The translations under genes and the position numbers were made by a program. Of a stretch of DNA of 64,000 nucleotides, positions 35,814 to 42,397 are shown piece by piece. The DNA comes from an uncultured Bradyrhizobium sp. Its GTDB lineage: Bacteria; Pseudomonadota; Alphaproteobacteria; Rhizobiales; Xanthobacteraceae. The notes under the pieces were generated by a model, which had not been told where the DNA came from, did not search any database, and was given only the letters and a program-made list of their open reading frames with translations. Position 1 is the first letter of the stretch. Every line of letters starts with the position of its first letter. Location of the stretch: the NCBI RefSeq assembly GCF_936928535.1, contig NZ_CAKZHY010000173.1, forward strand, positions 62,001 to 126,000, given 5' to 3'.

Positions 35814-36746
35814 ATGGCCAAACTCCCCGATTTCGAGGCGCTCGCGATTTTCGCAAAAGTCGTGGAATTACGGTCGTTTGCCGGGGCGGCGAGCGAGCTT
35901 TCGACGTCCAAGGCCACGGTGTCCAAGGCGGTCACCCGCCTGGAGGAGCGGCTAGGGGCCCGCCTGTTCAACCGTACCTCGCGGCGCCTGGCGCTGACCG
36001 ATGCCGGCCACAAGCTCGCCGATCGCGCCACGCGGCTGCTGGCCGATGGTGAAGCGGCGGAGAACGAGGCGCTGGCGCAATCGGTCGCGCCGCGCGGCCT
36101 GGTGCGGCTCGCGGTGCCCATGACGTTCGGCATCAAGGCGGTGGCGCCGTTGTTGCCGGAGTTCTTCGAGACTTATCCTGAGGTCTCGGTCGATCTTCAC
36201 CTGAGCGATGCGACGGTCGATCTGATCGGCGAAGGCTTCGACATGGCGGTGCGGATCGCGCGTCTGCCGGATTCCTCGCTGATCGCGCGGCGGCTCTTCA
36301 CCATGCCGCGCTTCACTGTGGCGGCGCCGTCCTATCTGAAGAAACACGGCCGGCCGACGCATCCGATGCATCTCGCCCAGCACAAATGCTTCGCTTACGC
36401 TTATCTCTCCACGCCCAATATCTGGCACTACACCAATTCCGCCGGCGAGCAGGCCAGCGTGCGCCCCGGCGGCCTGCTGCGCGTCAATAATGGCGAAGCG
36501 GTGATGCCCTCGCTCATCGCCGGCCTCGGCATCGCAGAGCTGCCCGAATTCATCGTCGGTGAAGCGATTTCGTCCGGCGCCGTCGAAGTGATCCTGAAGG
36601 ACTGGAAGCAGGCCGAAGGCGCCGTGCACCTCGTCACCCCACCCGGCGGCCCGCGCCCCGCCCGCGTCGAAGCGCTCGGCGATTTCCTTGCGGCCAACCT
36701 GCCGGGCACGTGCAAGCGCCGGCCGCGCGGGAAGGTGAAGGTTTAG
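35814..36746 (+). CDS. LysR-family transcriptional regulator
   Basis: 310-residue regulator with the N-terminal winged helix (FAGAASELSTSKATVSKAVT, then RLEERLGARLFNRTSRRLAL) and the CrgA/DmlR-like effector domain (RLAVPMTFGIKAVAPLLPEF). ATG 35814 gives the family start MAKLPDFEALAIFAKVVE; an upstream in-frame start is less likely. It is divergent from the SDR-pirin-wrbA strand and is the likely regulator of that group. Confidence 0.88.
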   Translation: MAKLPDFEALAIFAKVVELRSFAGAASELSTSKATVSKAVTRLEERLGARLFNRTSRRLALTDAGHKLADRATRLLADGEAAENEALAQSVAPRGLVRLAVPMTFGIKAVAPLLPEFFETYPEVSVDLHLSDATVDLIGEGFDMAVRIARLPDSSLIARRLFTMPRFTVAAPSYLKKHGRPTHPMHLAQHKCFAYAYLSTPNIWHYTNSAGEQASVRPGGLLRVNNGEAVMPSLIAGLGIAELPEFIVGEAISSGAVEVILKDWKQAEGAVHLVTPPGGPRPARVEALGDFLAANLPGTCKRRPRGKVKV

Positions 36747-36768
36747 AGCGAACCGCTTCAACGATCTC

Positions 36769-36853
36769 CGTCATTGCGAGGAGCGAAGCGACGAAGCAAT
36801 CCAGGATACCTCCGCGGAGACACTCTGGATTGCTTCGCTGCGCTCGCAATGAC
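36769..36853. repeat. Intergenic palindromic repeat, CGTCATTGCGAG family
   Basis: Second copy of the element at 8205-8285: CGTCATTGCGAGGAGCGAAG at the left and GCTTCGCTGCGCTCGCAATGAC at the right in complementary form, with inner AGCAATCCAG/CTGGATTGCT arms. It lies between the LysR gene and a small gene on the opposite strand. Confidence 0.85.
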
Positions 36854-36862
36854 CGGGCCCAA

Positions 36863-37120
36863 TCAAGACACCTTCACCCCGTCGATCGCCACGATCCGCA
36901 GGCTTGGCTTCAGCGTCTTCTCGAGCTCCGTCTTCATCTCATGCACGCGCGGGTCGGTCGAGCGCGCGGCGCACACGGCGTATTGATGCACGGATTGCGT
37001 CAGGGCGCGGCGCGCTTCCGGCGTTCGCGTCATCTCGGGCTTTGAAAGCCGCAGCACGATCGCCGCCAGATTCACCAGCATCTCGTCGAGGGCGACGTCG
37101 ATGGTCGCGAGTTTTCCCAT
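36863..37120 (-). CDS. Hypothetical protein, 85 residues
   Basis: Small soluble protein with no family I recognise. It begins MGKLATIDVALDEMLVNLAA and looks mostly alpha-helical (VHEMKTELEKTLKPSLR). There is one cysteine and no signal peptide. An ATG at 37120 follows a GGAG sequence in AAGGAGTGCGCC, which supports translation. It stands alone between a repeat element and the Bug-type gene. Confidence 0.6.
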   Translation of the reverse strand: MGKLATIDVALDEMLVNLAAIVLRLSKPEMTRTPEARRALTQSVHQYAVCAARSTDPRVHEMKTELEKTLKPSLRIVAIDGVKVS

Positions 37121-37274
37121 GGCGCACTCCTTGGCAAGATCGTCTCCAAAGGAAACGGAGGGTCGGGGGATGTGTTCCTGACGGGGCCGAACATGGCTAA
37201 CACTTCGTAAACGGCTTGTTCTTGCGGACCATCACGCTAGGCTGGCAGCGAAACAAGAAAACAGGGGGGCTGCC

Positions 37275-37310
37275 ATGAATCGACGCATGAATCGACGTAT
37301 GGATCGACGT
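37275..37310 (+). repeat. Three 12-base repeats at the start of the Bug gene
   Basis: ATGAATCGACGC, ATGAATCGACGT and ATGGATCGACGT follow each other without gaps at the 5' end of the coding sequence. Each unit supplies an in-frame ATG, so the leader length can grow or shrink by four residues without breaking the frame. Confidence 0.85.
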
Positions 37311-38285
37311 GACGTCTTGCGTGCCGCTGCCGCATTGCCGTTGTTGCGGATCGCATTACCGGAAGCGGCCTTTGCGCAAACCTACCCTGTCCGCAACATC
37401 ACCATGATCGTCCCGTTTCCCGCCGGTGGCCAGGCCGATCTTGCGGCCCGCCCCGTCGCGCAGGCGCTGGAGCGGATTCTCGGCAAGTCCGTGATCGTCG
37501 ACAACCGCGCCGGAGGCGCCGGCGGATCGGTCGGCAATGCCGCGGCCGCGCGCGCCGAGCCCGATGGCTACACGCTGCTGATGACATTGTCCTCGCTCGC
37601 GGTGCTGCCCGAGGCCGACAGGCTGTTCGACCGGCCCGTCGCCTACGAGATGTCGCAGTTCATGCCGATCGCGCGCGTGCTGGCCGATCCGACGCTGCTC
37701 GCGGTGCCGACCTCGGCACCTTGGAAGACGGCGCAGGAGTTCGTCGAGGACGCGAAGAAACGCCCCGGCCAGATCACCTACGGTTCGTCCGGTCCCTATG
37801 GCACGCTGCATGTCGCAATGGAGATGTTCGCAAACAGCGCCGACATCAAATTGCTGCACGTGCCGTTCCGCGGTGCGGGCCCCGCGCTGACCGCGCTGCT
37901 CAGCGGCACCGTGCAGGCGATCGCGGCGGCGCCGGGCACGCTGAAGCCGCAGGTCGACGACGGCAAGCTGCGTGTGCTCGCCAATTGCGGCGCGCAGCGC
38001 ATCGCGAGCTTCCCCGATGTGCCGACCTTCCAGGAGCTCGGCTACACCGATGTCGAGATGTACATCTGGGCCGGGCTGTTTGCACAGAGCGCGCTGCCGG
38101 CGCCGGCCGCGACGCGCCTGCGCGAAGCCATGGCGCAGGTGATGACGAACCCTGACGTGCTCAGGACATTCGAGGCGTCGGGCAGCCTCGTCGCCTATCA
38201 GGATGCGCCTGCGTTCGCCGACTTCGTGGCGAGCGACAGCGCACGGCTGATCGCGGCGGTGAAGAAGATCGGCAGGGTGGAATAG
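37275..38285 (+). CDS. Bug-family periplasmic binding protein (TctC-like)
   Basis: 336-residue periplasmic receptor of the tripartite tricarboxylate transporter family. A twin-arginine-like export signal (MDRRDVLRAAAALPLLRIAL, cleavage near AFAQ) precedes the mature part TYPVRNITMIVPFPAGGQAD. Family marks include DNRAGGAGGSVGNAAAARA and ITYGSSGPYGTLHVAMEM. No TctA/TctB membrane genes are nearby, as is common for orphan Bug proteins, which often act as sensors or scavengers. The first 12 codons are a 12-base tandem repeat containing three possible ATG starts. Confidence 0.9.
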   Translation: MNRRMNRRMDRRDVLRAAAALPLLRIALPEAAFAQTYPVRNITMIVPFPAGGQADLAARPVAQALERILGKSVIVDNRAGGAGGSVGNAAAARAEPDGYTLLMTLSSLAVLPEADRLFDRPVAYEMSQFMPIARVLADPTLLAVPTSAPWKTAQEFVEDAKKRPGQITYGSSGPYGTLHVAMEMFANSADIKLLHVPFRGAGPALTALLSGTVQAIAAAPGTLKPQVDDGKLRVLANCGAQRIASFPDVPTFQELGYTDVEMYIWAGLFAQSALPAPAATRLREAMAQVMTNPDVLRTFEASGSLVAYQDAPAFADFVASDSARLIAAVKKIGRVE

Positions 38286-38380
38286 GTTCCTGCCGCGTTT
38301 TCACATTTTGTTGTTGGTCCAGAACCTGTCCGCGCCTCATTGATTGAAGACAAATCGAGCGAGTTGGAAGGATCGGAACC

Positions 38381-38737
38381 ATGCGAACACAGCGGATTGC
38401 GCTGGGTGTGGCGCTTGCGATCGGCGGCATCGTCGCGCAGAGCGCAGCATCCGCCGAAGAATATCGTGGAACCATGGAGCAGCAGATGGCCTGCACGCCT
38501 GACGTCTGGCGCCTGTGCAGCGACCAGATTCCGGATGTAAGCCGTATCACCGCGTGCTTACGACAGAACACGCCACAGCTCTCCAATGGCTGCCGTGCCG
38601 TGTTCGAATCCAATAACCAGATGCCGTCGCAACAGCCCGTTCCGCGCAATCGCGTCGCGCCTGCGCCGCGCTACAACAATGCGCCGCCGCCCCCTCAGCA
38701 GGTGCAGCCGCGGCCCTATGACGATGACGACGACTAG
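38381..38737 (+). CDS. Secreted cysteine-rich-repeat protein, 118 residues
   Basis: Periplasmic or secreted protein. A signal peptide covers residues 1-25 (cleavage near ASA-EE). The mature part has four cysteines in the order C-x7-C, then ITACLRQN, then LSNGCRAVF, which matches a single cysteine-rich repeat of the type found singly in many rhizobial proteins. The C-terminal third is proline- and glutamine-rich and ends in five aspartates. Function unknown. A GGAAGGATC box precedes the ATG. Confidence 0.75.
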   Translation: MRTQRIALGVALAIGGIVAQSAASAEEYRGTMEQQMACTPDVWRLCSDQIPDVSRITACLRQNTPQLSNGCRAVFESNNQMPSQQPVPRNRVAPAPRYNNAPPPPQQVQPRPYDDDDD

Positions 38738-38783
38738 CGCAGGTTAGCGGTTACGCGCGACGATGCGCATCGCATCGTCGCGT

Positions 38784-39617
38784 TCAGCGCTCTTCCCGTC
38801 TGTCCGATTGAGGTCGAGGTCCGAGCGCCATCCGCAAGGCCGCGCCGAAGAGGATGACCGTGACTGGCCAATGGAACCAGATCTTGTGCGCGCCGGTGAA
38901 TAGATTGATTGCAATCAGGAAGGCCGAGACCGTGAGCGCCGCTGCGACCGGACGGGGCAGCCTTGCTAGCCAGTCCGAAACGGCGTTCCTCGATGAGGAT
39001 GGCTCGCGTTCGCGGCCCATCAGCGGGGCACCGGCGGTCCCCCCGGGTAGCGGACTGTCCTTGATCGGATAGCTCGCTTGCCCGGCGGTATGGCTGCCGA
39101 TGGTCAACCGATAGCTGGTCAGGGGTGCAATGTTCTTCAGGGGTCGCTGGCCGAGACAGTCGAAGCCGACAGATAATTTGTTGTGCACCTGATCGTAGAC
39201 GGAGCTCGAGATCACGACGCCGCCGGGTTCGGCGAGCTCTTGCAGGCGCGACGCGATATTGACCCCGTCGCCATAGATGTCAGTGCCATCCACCATCACA
39301 TCGCCGAGATTGATGCCGATGCGAAACTGCATCGGGTTCAACGGCGGCGGGGTTGATTCCTGATGGGAAATCTCCTGCTGGATCTCGATCGCGCATTGCA
39401 CGGCCTCGACGACGCTGGCGAACTCGGCGATCACGGCATCGCCCCAGGTGTTGACGATGCGGCCGTCATGGCGCTCGACCAATCGCGCAATCGCCGTGCG
39501 GTAGCGGCGGAGCGTCTCCAGCGTGCCCCTCTCGTCCGCTTCCATGAGGCGGGAATAGCCGTACACGTCAGCGCACAGCACGGTGGTCAGTCGTCGTTTC
39601 ACCTTCTCGTCGGGCAT
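38784..39617 (-). CDS. Class III adenylate/guanylate cyclase with two C-terminal membrane spans
   Basis: 277-residue cyclase-fold protein. The two metal-binding aspartates are in LCADVYGYSRLME and NTWGDAVIAEF, and the transition-state Asn/Arg pair is in GDGVNIASRLQELAEPGG. The position that is lysine in most adenylate cyclases of this class (K-T/x-x-GDA) is asparagine here, so substrate use is uncertain. The C-terminus has two hydrophobic spans (AAALTVSAFLIAINLF and WPVTVILFGAALRMAL), which would tether the domain to the membrane. ATG 39617 is chosen over an upstream extension that overlaps ybaK. Confidence 0.85.
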   Translation of the reverse strand: MPDEKVKRRLTTVLCADVYGYSRLMEADERGTLETLRRYRTAIARLVERHDGRIVNTWGDAVIAEFASVVEAVQCAIEIQQEISHQESTPPPLNPMQFRIGINLGDVMVDGTDIYGDGVNIASRLQELAEPGGVVISSSVYDQVHNKLSVGFDCLGQRPLKNIAPLTSYRLTIGSHTAGQASYPIKDSPLPGGTAGAPLMGREREPSSSRNAVSDWLARLPRPVAAALTVSAFLIAINLFTGAHKIWFHWPVTVILFGAALRMALGPRPQSDRREER

Positions 39618-39673
39618 GGTCCTTACACTAGCCTCCCTGACCGGCAAAAGCATCAGGCATCGCAGCCGGCGCC

Positions 39674-40141
39674 TTACGGCCTGTGCTCGCAGACATCGAC
39701 CCATTCGGCCGCAGTCAGCTCGGCCAATCGGTCCGGCGTGATGCGCACGGCGCTGTGGGTCGAGCCTGCGGCCGGCACCACCACGTCGAACGCCTTCAGC
39801 GAAATGTCACAATAGACCGGCAGCGGCGATTTCAGCCCGAACGGACAGACGCCGCCGACCTCGTGCCCGGTGATGTCGGCGACCTCTTCCAGCCCCAGCA
39901 TCTTGGGCTTGCCGCCGAACTGCGCCTTCACCTTCTTGTTGTCCATCCGCGAGGTGCCGGCGGCCACGATCAGGATGACGCGCTCGCCGACGCGCAAGGA
40001 CAGCGTCTTGGCGATCATGCCGGGCTCGACGCCATAGGCTTCGGCGGCCAGCTGCACCGTCGCCGAGCTGATCGGGGATTCCATGACGGAGATGTCGGGG
40101 GCTTTCTCAGCGAAGAAGGCACGAACGGATTGAAGGCTCAT
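39674..40141 (-). CDS. YbaK/EbsC-type aminoacyl-tRNA deacylase
   Basis: 155-residue member of the YbaK/ProRS-INS superfamily, which hydrolyses mischarged tRNAs (for YbaK, Cys-tRNA-Pro; related proteins act on Ala- or Ser-tRNA). The conserved catalytic lysine is in MIAKTLSLRV, and the GGVCPFGLKSPLPVYCDISL segment is diagnostic. Substrate class cannot be fixed from sequence. It reads toward the cyclase gene. Confidence 0.88.
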   Translation of the reverse strand: MSLQSVRAFFAEKAPDISVMESPISSATVQLAAEAYGVEPGMIAKTLSLRVGERVILIVAAGTSRMDNKKVKAQFGGKPKMLGLEEVADITGHEVGGVCPFGLKSPLPVYCDISLKAFDVVVPAAGSTHSAVRITPDRLAELTAAEWVDVCEHRP

Positions 40142-40201
40142 TCCAGTCAGCTCATTCCAGACTTAAGGGGGCGGGCGGCGATGCCTAGGCGATCCCCGGG
40201 G

Positions 40202-40939
40202 TCATCCTTGGATGATCCCAGCCAGCTCCGAGAGGGAGCGGACGCGATGATCCGGCGCAAAGCCGAGCTCGTCCATCTGGGTGCGGATCGCCTTGAACAT
40301 GGTCAGCGGTGCCACGAGTTCGGTCTCGACGCAAGTCAGGGCCATCGCCTCCGGCGTCACCCGCTCGATCCAGGCCACATTGAGCCCGAACGCCTTCGCG
40401 CCGGCGACGTCCCAGGGATTGGAGGAGACGAACAGCACCTCGCCAGGCGCAGTGCCGAGCGCCTCGCCGATCAGCTCATAGGCCTCCGGGCTCGGCTTGA
40501 AGTTCTTCTTGGCATCGACGCTGATGGTGGCGTCGAGCAGGCGGTCGAGCCCGGTGTTGCGCACCAGCGCGTTCAGCATGTCCGGACTGCCATTGGAGAG
40601 GATGGCCAGCTTTCGCGGTTTCAGCGCCGTGAGCGCGTCGGTCGCATCGGCATAGAGATCGAGATGCAGATATTTGTCGATGATGCGCTCGAACGCCTCG
40701 CCCTCGTAGGACAGCCCCATCACGCGCAGCGTATAGGCCAGCGAGTCGCGCGTGACGGCAGAAAAATCCTGGTAGCGCCGCATCAGCGAGCGCAGCCAGG
40801 TGTATTCGAGCTGCTTGATCCGCCAGACCTGCGTGATGATCTCGCCATAGCCGGGAAACGCATCCTCGGTGATCTCAGCGACCGACTGGATGTCGTAGAG
40901 CGTCCCGTAGGCGTCAAACACGACGGTTTTGGTGGGCAT
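40202..40939 (-). CDS. Haloacid dehalogenase, type II
   Basis: 245-residue HAD-superfamily hydrolase that replaces the halogen of L-2-haloacids by hydroxyl. The nucleophile aspartate is the first D of VVFDAYGTLYD, the phosphate/halide-binding serine is in AILSNGSPDML, and the lysine is in KNFKPSPEAYELIGEALG. The length and the FVSSNPWDVAGAKAFGLNVA segment are those of L-2-haloacid dehalogenases rather than phosphatases. It starts at ATG 40939. Confidence 0.87.
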   Translation of the reverse strand: MPTKTVVFDAYGTLYDIQSVAEITEDAFPGYGEIITQVWRIKQLEYTWLRSLMRRYQDFSAVTRDSLAYTLRVMGLSYEGEAFERIIDKYLHLDLYADATDALTALKPRKLAILSNGSPDMLNALVRNTGLDRLLDATISVDAKKNFKPSPEAYELIGEALGTAPGEVLFVSSNPWDVAGAKAFGLNVAWIERVTPEAMALTCVETELVAPLTMFKAIRTQMDELGFAPDHRVRSLSELAGIIQG

Positions 40940-41154
40940 GGGCTGTCCTTCCGGGCTTTGCCATCACAAGACCCCCGCTTGCGGGAGCGCGTATATCATC
41001 AGCTTACCAAAGAGCAGCGGAGGTCGCTGCAGGAATGATTGGCGGCTTGTGAGCGGGCTGGCATCTGCTTCTGAACGGAAAGCACCTGGCCCGGCTCGGA
41101 ACTTTGCCGACGCCTCTCCGTTCCCCTTGGCGGGCACGAACCTAGGCTGGCGCG

Positions 41155-41502
41155 ATGAAATGGATGTTGGTCGTCTTGGTCGGCGGCGTCTCACCCGTCA
41201 ACACCGATCTGGTGTTCGACAAGTTCAGCGACTGCCTGTCCGCCGAGGAGCAGATGCGGCAGCACTATGCCGACGCGTTCGAAGCGTGGGATCGCACGGC
41301 TGCGGCAAGGATCGACCGGCGCAGCGATTACAGGAAGGCCCGCGATATCGAAGCCAAACGGCTGCTCAGCAACGTTGGGACGTGCGTGCCGCACGGCGGC
41401 GGCGATTCGTTGCCGGTCACGTCACCGCAGCAGCAACCTTCCGCTCCAGCCGCGCCGCAACCTGCCGTGACACCGTCGCCGCAGCCATCGCCGCGACCTT
41501 AG
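41155..41502 (+). CDS. Hypothetical secreted protein, 115 residues
   Basis: Short protein beginning MKWMLVVLVGGVSPVNTDLV, with a short hydrophobic N-terminus that may act as a weak export or anchor signal. Two cysteines occur (SDCLSAEEQMR and NVGTCVPHGG). The C-terminal 35 residues are a P/Q/A-rich tail. No family recognised. It sits just outside the left repeat that borders the export cassette. Confidence 0.6.
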   Translation: MKWMLVVLVGGVSPVNTDLVFDKFSDCLSAEEQMRQHYADAFEAWDRTAAARIDRRSDYRKARDIEAKRLLSNVGTCVPHGGGDSLPVTSPQQQPSAPAAPQPAVTPSPQPSPRP

Positions 41503-41834
41503 CTACTCAGCCTCGACATGGCGGATGATGCTCTGGTCCTGGACATTTGCGATCAATTCGTCTGCGCGAGACAGAAGCCGATGCAGCAACGGTGAAGAAT
41601 TCGCCTGGTTGTATCCCAAGGCTAGGGCGAAACCCATCGCCTGACGGCTGGAGCCTCATGGCGAACACCCGCGCGGCGTCGAGCTCCGCGGTCGCCTCGT
41701 ACTCCGCTGTCGCCCCGGACAAGCGCCCCCAGGGGCGCGCCGATCCGGGACCCATTCGTCGACGGAGGCCTGGCGCAAGTCTGAGGCCCTGAGCGCATGA
41801 ACGTGAGGGCTTCGATCGCTCCGCCTGCTGCTTC
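41503..41834. other. Gap holding the left copy of the cassette-flanking repeat
   Basis: 332 bases without a gene I can support. Open frames cross it on both strands but are out-of-frame extensions of the neighbouring cyclic-nucleotide-domain gene. The right end (41759-41818) is nearly the same as 49325-49383 on the other side of the cassette. Confidence 0.5.
41759..41818 (+). repeat. Direct repeat flanking the NHLM cassette, left copy
   Basis: Begins TCGACGGAGGCCTGGCGCA and ends GTGAGGGCTTCGATCG. Aligned by hand with 49325-49383 it matches at about 50 of 60 positions, in the same orientation, about 7.5 kb apart. Confidence 0.75.
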
Positions 41835-42395
41835 TTAGCGATGGGGCTTTCTGATCTCGCCTTCCTCGACCAGCTTGCGAAGGCGATCGAACCGTTCGCC
41901 CGCCATCGCAAGGCGATCCAGCACCTCAGGGTCCAGCTCGTCCTGCAGGCGGGCGTTCTCGTTCGCAAGATCCACGTCCTTGCCGTACGCCATCCGGCGT
42001 TCGGTTGCGCGCAGCCGGTCGGAGAGCAGTATGGCGAGAGCACGATAGAAGCGGCTTGCGAAGGAAGCATCGCTGGCCAGCTTCTGCTGCAATATTGCCT
42101 TGTCGATAAACAACGTCAGAGCGTCGACCTTCGCGAGGACCGTCGCCGAGGGTGGCGCGGAATCGACCAGCGACATTTCTCCAACGATGTCTCCCGCCTC
42201 GATCTGGGCAATTTCACCGCCCCCCTGAATCTCGACCCCCATGCGTCCCTGGAGCACGAGGATGATCGATCCGACCGGCACGCCTTCCTGAATGACCACC
42301 TCTCCGCCGCGGATCGTCCGCCGCTGGCCGGACCGCACCATCCATTCGACGTCGGAATCGTTCAGCACCCCAAACATGAAAAGGACCTTGCGCAT
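41835..42395 (-). CDS. Cyclic-nucleotide-binding-fold protein of the export cassette
   Basis: 186-residue protein whose residues 10-115 form a CRP-type beta-roll (VVIQEGVPVGSIILVLQG, then GDIVGEMSLVD). There is no helix-turn-helix; the last 60 residues are a helical tail, so it is not a classical transcription factor. In the phosphate-binding cassette the glutamate is kept (G72-E73), but the arginine that holds the cyclic phosphate is replaced (PPSATV, Pro82), so cNMP binding is doubtful. The start lies two bases from the end of the second ABC transporter gene, meaning tight co-translation. It may regulate the exporter by protein contact. Confidence 0.8.
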   Translation of the reverse strand: MRKVLFMFGVLNDSDVEWMVRSGQRRTIRGGEVVIQEGVPVGSIILVLQGRMGVEIQGGGEIAQIEAGDIVGEMSLVDSAPPSATVLAKVDALTLFIDKAILQQKLASDASFASRFYRALAILLSDRLRATERRMAYGKDVDLANENARLQDELDPEVLDRLAMAGERFDRLRKLVEEGEIRKPHR

Positions 42396-42397
42396 GA

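Noticed and set aside
34946..36136. 396-codon version of the SDR gene
   Set aside because: The added N-terminus overlaps the divergent LysR gene and their shared control region; the SDR fold starts at MTKKLSGKVALVTGG.
41507..42070. Minus-strand frame of 187 codons overlapping the CNBD-like gene
   Set aside because: It is the CNBD gene read in another frame plus a non-coding tail. No ribosome binding site and no domain.
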